Origin: Brachyhypopomus gauderio
Lineage: Eukaryota > Chordata > Actinopteri > Gymnotiformes > Hypopomidae
Reading direction: 5' to 3'
Assembly (NCBI RefSeq): GCF_052324685.1
Contig: NC_135218.1
Location: 18,635,918 to 18,699,917 of the forward strand
DNA: 64,000 nucleotides
The notes beneath the pieces are model-generated. The model had not been told where the DNA came from. It worked only from the letters and a program-made list of their open reading frames with translations, and did not search any database. How positions within the stretch are numbered: the first letter of the stretch is position 1; every line of letters starts with the position of its first letter. This document shows positions 33,370 to 51,418 of the stretch, in pieces. The translations under genes were made by a program, and so were the position numbers.

Positions 33370-33562
33370 CCTGAGTCATGGTTCCTCTCAAGGTTTCTTC
33401 CTCATGCTCTTAGGGAGTTTTTCCTTGCCACCGTCACCCTTGGCTTGCTCACTGGGGGCTAGGACTTGAACACTTGTAAAGCTGCAACACTTGTAAAACA
33501 CTTGTAAAGCTGCAACAACTTGTAAAAAGTGCTATATAAATACATTTTGACTGACTGATTGA
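33370..33562 (+). mobile_element. fish interspersed retroelement 3' end
   Basis: GGTTCCTCTCAAGGTTTCTT, GGGAGTTTTTCCTTGCCACC and AAAGTGCTATATAAATACAT followed by a TGACTGACTGATTGA tail form a sequence common in teleost genomes as the 3' end of a non-LTR-type interspersed repeat. The exact family cannot be set by eye. The block with GAACACTTGTAAAGCTGCAA is locally repeated. Confidence 0.7.
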
Positions 33563-34345
33563 TGGTGGGTAATGATGGGGTGATGGTGCGTGATGGTGGT
33601 GGGTGACGGTGGATGGTGGTGGGATGATGGTGGGTGATGATGGTGTGTGGTGGTGGGTGACGGTGGGAGATGATGGTGGTGGTTGATGGTGGTTGATGGG
33701 TGATGATGGGGAGATGGTGGGTGATGGTTGGTGATGATGGTGGGTAATGATGGTGGTGGGTGATGGTGGATGGTGGTGGGATGATGGTGGGTGATGGTGT
33801 GTGGTGGTGGGTGACGGTGGTGGATGATGGTGGGTGATGATGGGGAGATGGTGGGTGATGGTTGGTGATGATGGTGGGGTGATGGTGGATGGTGGTGGGG
33901 TGATGGTGGATGGTGGTGGGGTGATGGTGGTGGGTGACGGTGGTGGATGATGGTGGGTGATGATGGGGAGATGGTGGGTGATGGTTGGTGATGATGGTGG
34001 GGTGATGGTGGATGGTGGTGGGGTGATGGTGGATGATGGTGGGGTGATGGTTGGTGATGATGGTGGGGTGATGGTGGATGGTGGTGGGGTGATGGTGGTG
34101 GGGTGATGGTGGATGATGGTGGGTGATGATGGTGTGTGGTGGTGGGTGACGGTGGGTGATGGTGGTGGGAGATGATGATGGTGGGTGACGGTGGTGGGGT
34201 GACGGTGGTGGGGTGACGGTGGTGGGGTGACGGTGGATGGTGGTGGGTGATGGTGGATGGTGGTGAGGAGATGATGGTGGGGTGGTGGGTGATGATGGTG
34301 GGTGACGGTGGTGGGGTGATGGTGGTGGGGTGATGATGGTGGGCT
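33563..34345. repeat. GATGGTGG satellite-like array
   Basis: About 780 bp built from GGTGATGGTGGATGGTGGTG variants, with larger blocks near 33680-33760 recurring at 33830-33890 and 33950-34010. It appears to have grown from the tail of the retroelement beside it. The 316-residue His/Pro-rich frames on the minus strand are artefacts. Confidence 0.93.
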
Positions 34346-34929
34346 GTGCTTGGAAACTGGCTGATACCAGCAGGGAGAGCACCAACATCACATTGAAATA
34401 GAAAATCATTTGACAGTTTGTTTCTTAACAAAATGTTGGTTTGGGGTTGGGGGCTGCAGACTTTAATCATTTCACACCCCCACAATCATCAGAGTGGAGT
34501 ACAGAATGCAGTACAGCTACCCGCGTGATCTACGTAGCCTTCAGAAAGTTTCATCTCGTTGAACTGACTCGCCTAATCTATGTCGCCATCTGTTGGTCAA
34601 GATGTGGTCGTGAAACTGAAGATTTTGAGTCATGCACGGACACGTTGACGTCTGCCTTTGCTATAATTTAAAAATATATTTTACATCCATATTATTTACA
34701 ACATATATTAATATACACAGTTACTTCTATCTGTCATTGTTGGTCAGTTGATCAGTGTGATCTGGTCAATCTGACCGCTCTGAAATTTCAGCTAGTCGAA
34801 GGACTAATCATTATTATTCTAACAGAACAACAAGCCAAAAAATGATAATTTTTCATATTCCTAACTCACTACATAAACTGTATTTTTAGTTTATTACTTT
34901 ACTATTTTACTTACTTTATTACTTTACCA

Positions 34930-35040
34930 AAGTTCTATTTTTGCAACGCGATCTGAGTTTGCGGGCTTCTGGCGCCCCGTACAATCACGTGACCCAAGTC
35001 TGCGCGGGACGTTTAATAACAAGTGGATTAATAACGACTC
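34930..35040 (+). promoter_or_regulatory. probable rad54l promoter
   Basis: A short CpG-bearing stretch upstream of rad54l with an E2F-like GTTTGCGGG (34957-34965), a GGCGCC and a perfect E-box CACGTG at 34986-34991. E2F-type control would suit an S-phase repair gene. No transcription start is proven. Confidence 0.4.
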
Positions 35041-35165
35041 GTCTTTCGGATAAAAGTGGAAGATTTGGCTCTTATTTCAGATAAAATTGGAAGATTTGGC
35101 TCTTATTTCAGATAAAAGTGGAAGATTTGGCTTTTATTTCGGATCAAAGTGGAGGATTTGGCTAG
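35040..35165. repeat. 31-bp tandem repeat upstream of rad54l
   Basis: Nearly four copies of GATAAAAGTGGAAGATTTGG followed by CTCTTATTTCA, ending at TTTGGCTAG directly before the ATG at 35166. It probably lies in the 5' leader or core promoter. Confidence 0.85.
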
Positions 35166-35589
35166 ATGGTTACTACGGTGATATGGAGATATCGAAGAGA
35201 GATTAGTTCAGATTTCTTGCATGTTTTGTCTCCAAATAAACGGGTCGTTTAGTACAATTGACCCTCAACTACCTGTGTGGCTACCGGCCAAGACAACTTA
35301 GTCACAGTGAAGACGTTTAGTTAGGTTAGCTGGGTTTACTGGGGTAGCTAGGTTAACTGAGTTAGGTTAACTGGTTTAGGTAGTTTAATTGGGGTAGGTG
35401 GGTAAACTGGGTTAGTTAGGTTAGCTGGGGTACAGAACTGGACTTCTCTTCAAAGTACAATTTGGACCAAGCAGTGTAAGCATCTCTAAGAAGGAATGGT
35501 TAGTAGCACCAGTGTTAATTACCTAGCAGAGTTAAGCCAGCTACCGTAATGTTCTGGTTCTGTCTATAAATGCGTGTGAACTGTTTCAG

Positions 35590-42892
<7,303 letters not shown>

Positions 42893-43991
42893 ATGGGTAT
42901 GCACGCTGAGTGGAGACACGGGTGGAGGTCTGGAGACCGTAGTCGGATCAGAACACCCAGCAGAGTGGGAGGAGTATCAGAGTCTGGGTGTCTTAAGCGT
43001 CTGAGGTCATTTGTATTTCTGCACAGTTCCTTTTATTTATTATGTAAATATGTGTAAATAATCTTGATTAAAATTGTTCTAAAAAAGTTCCAAAGATGTT
43101 ATTACTCACATTCCCAACTGTTCCACCTTTACACCATCTCTGGGTAGACACGTTAGCCATCTCACATTAAGAGGACAGACTCCGTCACAAATCATCTCAA
43201 ATGGAACAATTCTCAAATAACATTTATGATAATGTATGTAATACAGTACAACATGCTGTTTGCCTAATGAATCTTACAATAGCTTATCTTATGAAGTCCT
43301 TCACCTTTTTTCTGTTTATTTTCTAAACCTGAACTTGTGAACAGGCTCCTGTCAGCAGGAGTGTGTTGAGCTACTCGTGGGTGGATGATTTTAATCAGCT
43401 GCTAGAGTGACTCTGAACCGCAGTGACACCTTCACCACTGGACCGAACGATGCAGGCGCCCTTACACTAACGCCACGGGCCACATTACACACGAGACCTG
43501 CTTCATGCCCCCATTAGCACTCTTAATGAGGGAGAGTTATTTCAGGCTTTTAATTTCAAAGAAGAAATAATACAGGTTTATTCAATTTTGCACATCTTAT
43601 TAAATAAAATGTAGTTTTATTTTACTTCTTTTGCTTTAGCACCTCCTGACTACGGCCTCACGTCGGGCAATACGTCAGTTCTGTAAAAATGCCAGTGGTC
43701 CTTTTGTTGTATTCTCATGATTTCATGAACACCAGACATTACCCACAAAGCACCTGGTGGTGTTCTCTTTTTAAAGCTGCTGTTGGTGGCCACAGTACTG
43801 TTGACCTTGGACCCACAGAGGAAGGACTGCTGTGATTGACCTCCATGTCACCCAGTTCTTCACAGGTGAAACCAGCACTAGTCAGGGGGAGTTCTGTGGT
43901 GAAACTAGCTACTACACAGCTGTCCCAGCACAGCTTGGAGATCTGCAGCTGGTGGTGGCACAGTACGTAGCTCACGCCCACGTGAGCCGCC
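42893..43991. other. 3' ends of the convergent pair rad54l and lrrc41
   Basis: rad54l has an ATTAAA signal at 43067-43072, about 175 bp after its stop. For lrrc41 on the other strand, AATAAA (read as TTTATT) lies at 43616-43621 and 43577-43582. The transcripts need not overlap, with about 500 bp between the nearest signals. Confidence 0.6.
43067..43072 (+). terminator. rad54l polyadenylation signal ATTAAA
   Basis: Common variant hexamer at a suitable distance after the rad54l stop codon; cleavage site not determined. Confidence 0.5.
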
Positions 43992-46900
43992 TTACATCAC
44001 ACTCACGTGATCCGCCAAGGTTGACCTGGAGTCCCAGCCGTCAGTCAGAATGTTACAAAAGGGGAGGAGCTTTCTCAAAGCTTGACCTTTCAACTCTGGG
44101 TCACGATCGAGAGGGTTAAATCGCAGGTCCAGAGTTAGGCGATGGACAGGGCGATAGATCTCCATCCTCTGACTGAACTCCAACAGGTCAGCAGGCAGGA
44201 TAAAGTTGGAGCTGCAGAGAAGGAACAGGAAATGTGGTCATCCTTCACCAACACGACACAGAAGGACTAAAGAACTACACTATAACAGCCATCATACCTC
44301 AGGTCTAATTTAGTTATTTTACTGGAACATTCTCCTAAAAACAGGTCTGCTATCTCGATGACACCTGTTGCTGTTGAAAGAAATGAAGTTTTGGTTTTAA
44401 GTCACGTCACGTCTTGAGTGTTCTGTGCTGTGGCGATCGTAATTCTCACCCAGACGGTTCTGAGGCAGTGCGAGGACACGGAGAGACGAACGTCTCCTCG
44501 CTGCCTCCACAAACGCCACTAACAGGTCCTTCTTCTCTGCACATTTTTCCAGCAGTCTACAGTCCCTCAGGGACAGTTCTGAAACCACAAACATACAGTC
44601 CAACTGCAATAAAAATGTTTAAAAACAAAATATGTCAATAATAGGGGTGTTTTCTATTACCCTCCAGAACGGAGTTCTCTAGAAGATGAAGGAGCTCCTG
44701 ATGGCAGTCTGCCAGACTCATGTCTTCCAAACGTAGTTCTTTCAAGAGAGGATTACACTCTGTAAGCGGGTGAACGGGTACGAAGGCGTTAGCTGCAAGG
44801 TCAGGTGCATCTAAATTAATTTACTGCAGGTGCCAGGTTGTTTCCTTCCTAGTACGTTACCTGGCAACATGCAAAGCAGCCCGCGGGCGTGCCGGACGCC
44901 GGTGACGTGGAGGCTGGTCAGCACCGGAGCGTGTTCAAGCACAGCCGGAAAACTCACAACCGTCGTCTGGAACGCTGACGATTTCAGTGACAGCTTTTCA
45001 AGAGCCAGTTCTGCAATTTTAAGACAGAAATCCCACAATTGATTAGAAACTGAACCCATGCCAAGCAGTAGAATCTTCAGTAAAACCACAGGAAAGGCCC
45101 ATTACTGTGGTGGGACTGTATGCTGGGACATGTGGAGGGACTGTGGTCCTGCGGAAGGTTGATTTCCAGTGAGAGGCCGTTGAGTGTGGGACAGGCGGTC
45201 AGGACGCTGGCCAGGAGACCCCGGTCACACACATTCCCAACGCTCAGGTCTCTTAGGCAACAGTGGGGGCTCAGGAACAGCTTTGTGAGGGACTCCACCA
45301 GGTCGGCTACTTCATCCTCCACCACAGGCTCTGAATACACAAGGTCACATTTGCTGTAGGCACTACCATGGCAACAGGGCATAAGTAGTGTAGATATCCA
45401 TCATACATAAAAAAAAATTATATTAAGGCAGCACAATATAAATAAATATACAAAGATGATATTATGGATATAATATGTCTTGCAATATCTTCAGGTAATC
45501 AGATGGGTGAGTCCTTCCTGTGCTATAAAAGTATGGTGCACTGTTTCTACGGAGCACCCACTGGGAACATTGAAGATTCTTCAGGTTTCTCAAGCATTCA
45601 GTGAAAAGAGCAGGTTTGAGGTGAACAAATGACACACGGGGAGCCCAAACAGACATTTGACACAATAAAAACCCAAACAACCAAACGCAGGTTCTGGTTT
45701 CTGCTTACGGCTGCAGGAGAGGTGGAAGGCGTGGAGTCCCAGGCAAGAAGGCAGAAGTTGGGACACGGTGCTCAGGGTGGGAACCTCCAGGTCCAGACAC
45801 CGGACCTGCCCCTGGGGACACGGCCCATCAGCACTGCAGGAGGGGGTCCACTTGCTGCCCTGCTCCTCATACCCAAGCAGACACAAGCGAGGACGTTTGG
45901 CTGCACCTGGTCCCTCCCGCGTCCAGAGATCTTCATCACCAGAACTCCCTGAAGCGGCTGAAGGCGTCCTGTGGGAACCTCTACATCTGGACATGAACCA
46001 GCCCAAGACCGAGTGATCAGGAGCTCTCCTCAGAAGCACCTCCGTCACTGCCCCATGGTCGAGCAGACGGTGGAGCACAAACAGCACGTCTGCGTGTCCA
46101 TGTCTGAGCAGCGTCCTGGCGTCCAGCATCCTGAGGGACCTCACCCCCTTCTCCAGAGCGGACAGGACGGGTCGCAGCTCCTCGGAGGCCAGACGCGTGC
46201 ACACGACCCGCGCTGTGGCGTGGAGGGAGAGCACACGCACGTACGGCGCAGACACGGAGAGAACGTCGGAAGCGCTGAGTTCTGGGAAGGAGTTCTGCAC
46301 TTGGGTGCGTCTCATCAGAACCATGTGGAAAACACTCTCCAGACACGTCTGCTTCCAGTCCGCCTCCGGAGACATGAACTGAAACGGTGAAACAGAGTTC
46401 TAATTAGTCCACAGCACCGTACACTTCAACACCCACATCTGTGTCTTTATTGAACAACACTGAGGAACACAGACAGGAAAGGAATCGTGCGAAACCTTCA
46501 GTTTGCATCTCCATGTTCGATTTAAGTCCTGCCACTTCGCCGCCCAAGCAAACGACGTAGATACTCCTGAAAGTGTAACAGACTTTGGTGTCGATGGTTC
46601 GGATCGCTTGACTGTTCAAAGGATCGTTTAACTCGTCTGGTGATGTCTACCTTTAAGTTTTGCAGCCTTTTCTATTCTGTCCAGGTAGAAAATGTTCAGA
46701 TGGGGCATCAAGTCTTTGAGCAGTGAAGCTGGCAAATCTAGAAGACACTCAACATTAAAATGGGGATTTTAAAAACGGGGCACAGTTGCATTAAAATTAA
46801 TTACAGTTCTAAATGTAAGTGGCATGTATGAGTAAGGTTGCACATGTTTTAACAGGTCTGTAGCCACAGCTGGGGTCGCACTGGGCCTGTCGTGCCTGAC

Positions 46901-47019
46901 CCTGCTGCACTAAAAGGTGAAGACGCTGCTGTACCGCGCACGCGCTCTTCCAGCGCGTCCATGTGTCGCGCGACCGTCTTGATGCACAGCTGCACGAGCG
47001 ACGAACTGCCGGTAGCCAT
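43992..47019 (-). CDS. lrrc41: leucine-rich repeat-containing 41 (elongin BC / cullin-5 substrate receptor)
   Basis: Ten coding exons in transcript order: 47019-46935, 46737-46651, 46566-46496, 46378-45709, 45330-45106, 45010-44861, 44759-44661, 44578-44450, 44370-44298, 44211-43992 (stop 43994-43992). All phases close to 602 residues. LRRC41 (MUF1) binds elongin B/C and a cullin to target proteins for ubiquitination. The N-terminus has a BC-box-like LPASLLKDLMPHLN, then YLDRIEKAAKLK. The large exon holds a variable, Ser-rich linker. The C-terminal half is LRR sequence (LRDLSVGNV, LEKLSLKSS, LKELRLEDM, LRVLALPQNRLG, TKLDLSSN), ending ILTDGWDSRSTLADHVSVM, very like the human end. Human is about 812 residues; the difference lies mainly in the low-complexity Ser/Ala-rich part of the central exon. 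It is convergent with rad54l, as in human. Confidence 0.94.
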
Positions 47020-47871
47020 GAGTCAATATCCAAACTCTCCTTTTTGTTAACAGGCAGAAAACCTCAAACACAAATTACATGTTCACTGGTTCCGGCCACA
47101 GAACCGTGCGTTGACCTGACAAACACGTACACATCGCTACAAACATGCAAAGATAATTAGTTAAGATGAAGCCCACACATCTTTACTCCATAGCCTATGT
47201 GAAGACAGCTATTGTAATATACTTCCGTTAGCTATGTCTTCCGCGATCTTCAAAGTAAAAGTCCTAAACCGCGCTCCAAATTGAAATCAGCGTTAACTGA
47301 AACTGAACAGATATAACGCACATAAAACTCTTAGATTTAGTGTATGCGATAACAAAATATTGATTTTGATGTTTAATTACATACATTTGTTTTGTGTAAA
47401 ATCAGCTATACTGTGGCAATTATGTAGTACAAAAGTAAAAATCCACAAGAGATTGAAATTAGAGAATGTGTTCTGAATGGTAAAGCATGTTTAAGTTATG
47501 GGGAAATTGCCTTCACATTTCATAATAGAATATTTATATTTTATTTTTCATTTATATTTTAAATTATTTATTATACATGTTGTGTGCTATAAAGTGACTT
47601 CTGTCTTTGTCTTGACAAGCACTCTTGACAGGCATTATATAATTATATATATATATATATACTATAATAAAAATACCAACACAATATTAATACAGATTAT
47701 ACATTTTATTTTAGAAATGTACACATGGAAACAGTTCAACAACGTAAACACACTGGTGTTGGGTATGGATGGGTGACCTTGGTGTCGCGGTCAGCAGTCA
47801 TCACACTGCACACGAATAACGAGGCCCAGTGTGAGTGGTGACATCTACAAGCAGCGGTGGGGTCACGGGCA
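47020..47871 (-). other. gap between lrrc41 start and uqcrh stop
   Basis: It holds the uqcrh 3' UTR with AATAAA on the minus strand (47705-47710), a short (TA)n at 47645-47661, AT-rich sequence, and presumably the lrrc41 promoter just above 47020. CTTCCGCGAT at 47240 gives an ETS-like GCGGAAG on the minus strand. No other gene is seen. Confidence 0.5.
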
Positions 47872-49526
47872 TCATTTGATCGAATTGAAGAGATGGTGGG
47901 ACACCTAGAAACCAGGAAAAGGGGTTTCTCTTATTTTACAATGTTTAACAATTCATATTCCATAACCAGCGTTCTAGAGGCTAACCCTGCTTGTAGTCCT
48001 GTGGATCCCTCCTGATAAGTGTACATGTATACACAAGTGTTTTCACAAAAGGACATCAGTGTCAGTCACCTCCTTTCCTCCAGCGTTACACAAAAGGTGG
48101 ACAGCCCCACGCACACAGAACATATTCAACAGAGCTCACGGTCTCATCTAATCCTTCTACTGTCTTTGATTTGCAAAGGAAACAAAGAGGCATCAGAAGC
48201 AATAAATATTTGTTTTGTTCTTATTCTGGCTTATTTACATGACTTTTTAAGTACCGAGCCTGCTCTGTCAGATACAAGGCTTTCTTGTAAAAGTTACTCA
48301 AGTCAGAAATCCACTCTTGACTTTGTATGAGGCCTACAGAGAGTGAGGCCTACAGATTATGCTCTACAGGCCTCAACACTTGGGGTTGTATAACCAAACA
48401 ATAAACACAAAACACCTGAAGAAATATCTACAGCTCAACACACCTGCGTCACACACCTAGTTCAGGATGCCTGACTGAAGAGGTGCCCATACTCACACAG
48501 TGGTCTCGTGCGTGCAGGAAGTCAAACAGTTCCTCTGTGCACTCCTCCGTGGTCTGGGACCGTGAGCCCACCCTGGTTTCACAAGACTCCAGCTTCTCCC
48601 GTGCGTGGACACAGTGCTCCGTCTGCTCACACTTCTGCCTAACCGTCTCTAAGGGGTCCTGCATTGACATACACCAATAGGTTTTACTTCACAGTGAAAT
48701 AACACTCCCAAAGCCCTTTACAACTACATGTGATTATAGCTGCATCTCTCCAAATAATAATGTGCCAACATACCACCATGTCCTCTTCCTCCTCCTCCTC
48801 TTCCTCCTATATGGAAAAATCGATATGGATTTAGATCTAGTGTTCAGTTCCTTTACAAAATTAAATGACCTATAAATGACCTTTCAGATTCAAGCACAAA
48901 GCAGAACGAAGTTTGTATTTGATCTTTTTTAATCAAGTGATAAGAGGACATGAGACGCAGCGACACCTCATAGAGCTACACGGAAAAGTGCGTTTAAATC
49001 CAACCTTCATTACGTTTGGTAAAGACGTGCGTGGTGTGGAAGAGATGTGCACGGTACACCGGTTTGGGTCTGAGAGCAGACGTGTAATGACCGTGCTGGG
49101 TGTTGTGATAGGAGCCCAGCTGGAGTAATGTTGGAGTAATGCTTTAAAACGCTGCACACCACCCTAGATAACATTACATCTTTTAATCATCTAATCCTCA
49201 AACATTAGTCATCCAGCGCAGCCTAAAGCGGAAGAGCGGGTCGGCCTCTCTCATAACGCCACCCGGGTCGCCATTACGAACGGTACATACAGTAAGTTAC
49301 GGGTTTGAATGAACTGGTGTAATACCACTGAAAACGAGAGCAGCCCAGTGCGTGACTGGTTTCATGGTGGGTCGGTTCCGCGCCAGACCGGCGTCCCCGG
49401 ACACGAGAACGCGCCCAGATACGCGCGGTCCGGACGAGTGACGGACGAGCTGCTCACTAGTGTTGACCGGGACGTACGTACCTCCTGTGGGTCTCCGTTG
49501 GAGATCATTTTCTCTTCAAACACCAT
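47872..49526 (-). CDS. uqcrh: cytochrome b-c1 complex subunit 6 (hinge protein)
   Basis: Four coding exons in transcript order: 49526-49482, 48806-48774, 48658-48497, 47904-47872 (TGA 47874-47872), all phase 0, giving 90 residues (human 91). This intermembrane-space subunit of complex III helps cytochrome c1 interact with cytochrome c through its acidic N-terminal region. Exon 1 gives [15 protein letters not shown]. The 33-nt exon 2 encodes eight consecutive Glu, then DMV. Exon 3 holds [36 protein letters not shown] and LHARDHC, with the five cysteines that form the helical-hairpin disulfides. Exon 4 gives [10 protein letters not shown]. The start is fixed by homology of the acidic head, and the AT-rich 3' UTR ends near 47.69 kb. 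Being intron-split with intact frames, it is the real gene and not a processed copy. Confidence 0.97.
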
Positions 49527-49630
49527 GTTTCAGATGAGTTGCCCTACAACTTGCTACCAGAAGGACGACGGCCAGTGGAGGACAAAATGTGTGCAATGTG
49601 ACTACATTTCCGGTCGTTCCGGTAAGCATG
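49527..49630 (-). promoter_or_regulatory. probable uqcrh promoter with two ETS-type sites
   Basis: On the minus strand ACCGGAA occurs at 49623-49617 and again at 49614-49608, 80-100 bp before the uqcrh ATG. Paired ETS (GABP/NRF2) sites are typical of nuclear genes for respiratory subunits. The role is inferred from position and motif. Confidence 0.5.
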
Positions 49631-50000
49631 TTAAAATAAAAGTCCACATAAAAACGGATTTGATTTTGAACATATACGCGGGGATATGTACAGTAAGAAT
49701 GGGAAAACTGTAAGAACTGTACAGTAATACTGACCAGACACTATATTTTAATGGGAACTACAGCATTAGAGTGACCATAAACTGAACAACTTTAATCAGG
49801 ACTGATTCAAATGAATAGTCACAACAAAGCAACAGAAAGTGAAAGGGTCAGATAGAGCCTTACATAAAATTCTTAAAATCAAACTACCTGTATGCAAGAA
49901 AATGTTTCTTGTCTCATCTAATTTAACAGCACAGATGAAGAGTAGACAGTTTGAACTAAGAAACATTTATTTGTGACAACGGGCTTTCCCTTAAAGATGA
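49631..50000. other. intergenic, nothing recognised
   Basis: AT-rich unique-looking sequence upstream of uqcrh with no repeat or exon I can name. Confidence 0.4.
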
Positions 50001-50004
50001 GGTG

Positions 50005-50335
50005 AGAGACTAGGATTAGAGTTGCTGTTCCTCCATGTATAGAGGAGCCAGTTGAGGTGGTTCAGGCATCTGGTCCGGATGCCACATGGGCGCCTCCCTG
50101 GTGAGGGGCTCTGGGCATGTCCAACTGGGAGGAGAACCTGGGGAAGACCCAGGACACACTGGAGAGATTATATATCTCTCGGCTGTCCTGGGGAAGCCCC
50201 GGTGTCTCCCCAGAAGAGCTGGAAGAGGTGGCTGGGGGGAGGGACACCTGGACCTCTTCACTTAGGCTACTGCCCCCGCGACCCGAACCCGGATAAGTGG
50301 ATGAGAATGGATGGACAGATGGAACACAAAGTGAT
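50005..50335 (+). mobile_element. Rex-like non-LTR retrotransposon 3' end
   Basis: The region carries the degenerate end of a fish LINE reverse-transcriptase protein, with recognisable pieces MPHGRLPGEGLWACPTGRR, RPRTHWRDYIS and YCPRDPNPD. It is followed by GGATGAGAATGGATGGACAG, i.e. the GATGGATG-type 3' tail of Rex-family elements. Frameshifts show it is dead. Rex1/Babar versus Rex3 cannot be settled by eye. Confidence 0.75.
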
Positions 50336-50370
50336 GTATTGAATTACAGACAAGGTGCAATACTAGTTTG

Positions 50371-50773
50371 TATGGAGTCAAATTAGGGTCTTTAATGGTG
50401 ACGAAAAAATAATAATATCGCAAATATAAGATTAGCATTTTGCATTTTACGTTCCTAATTTGTTTCTGCAATACTTTCCCTCTTTTGCGTTTCTTTCTTT
50501 TCTTTGCGTTTCACATTTTATGTTGCTGCTTTTTTTTTTTGCAATACTTTCTCCCTTTTGCGTTTCTTTCCTTTGTCACTGCTTTTCTTTGCGTCTCGCA
50601 TTTTACGTTCATAATTTTTTTTTGCGCTTCTCTCTTTTCTTTGCTCCGGTTTTACCCTCTGTGTGGGGGCCGGGAAAGAGGCGTGGCCAAGAGCGAAAGG
50701 CGTGCTGTGAACGTTTTTTTTGTGATATTATTTTTTTTTTCATCACCATTAAAGACCCTAATTTGACCCCATA
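50371..50773. mobile_element. 403-bp MITE with long inverted ends
   Basis: The left end TATGGAGTCAAATTAGGGTC continues TTTAATGGTGACGAAAAAAT. The right end is its near-perfect inverted copy, giving about 45-bp arms. The 6-bp flanks AGTTTG (50365-50370 and 50774-50779) are identical. The interior holds three imperfect copies of a TTTGCGTTTCTTTC / GCATTTTACGTTC block. It has no coding capacity and an unknown superfamily. Confidence 0.88.
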
Positions 50774-50779
50774 AGTTTG

Positions 50780-51410
50780 CGGCAATGTGGAAAAGTTATG
50801 ATAGTAAAAGTATAAAATATGTATGTCAGTGATAAATAAAACAACTGTAGAAAACTGCAAAGGAGTGAGGATCAGCCATGAAATACACACAAAGACTCCC
50901 ATTATATTTTATGGATTGAGAAAGTATTGAGACCCCTTTGATAGACACACTTTATTGTGTTGTGGATTTGATTTTAGCAGTAAGGTGAAATTGAATTAAA
51001 CAGGGAGATTACATTTTTATATAAGCTTTAATAAAAAATATAAAGTGCATAAAATCAGAACTAAAGCACAGTTGTGCAATACAGTCCCTGAGAGCTAAAC
51101 ACAGAGTCTTGGGCTTGAACTTTAGATTAGATAGGTTTCTGTTCTTCATTCTTGGCTTTTGAGATTTGGTGATAGATTATTCCAAATCTGATTCCGAGAG
51201 CTGAGTGGTTATTAAATGCCGCTCTTGTGTGTTTAGTGCTGACCTCCTAGTGAGTTAAGAGACATGTTAGGAATGTGTGGTTTGATCATGTCAGATAAAT
51301 ACATCGGCCCTGAACTATTCATGATGAATAAACTTAAAGTCAATTTTATGAAAAACTGGACGCCAGTGGAAGGATTTAAGACTAGAAGTGATGTGTTTTG
51401 AATCAGTTGA
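50780..51410. other. intergenic, possible old repeat
   Basis: AT-rich sequence. The stretch 50920-51410 (TTATTGTGTTGTGGATTTGA, AGTGCATAAAATCAGAACTA) has the feel of an aged interspersed repeat but could not be assigned. Confidence 0.3.
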
Positions 51411-51418
51411 TTCATGAA

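Noticed and set aside
33459-34485. 316-317-residue His/Pro/Thr-rich minus-strand frames
   Set aside because: Pure translation of the GATGGTGG array; two frames give the same kind of peptide.
45462-45680. An extra lrrc41 exon around 45530-45610
   Set aside because: No acceptor/donor pair gives a matching phase, whereas the exons at 45709-46378 and 45106-45330 join directly as C|AG with continuous LRR homology.
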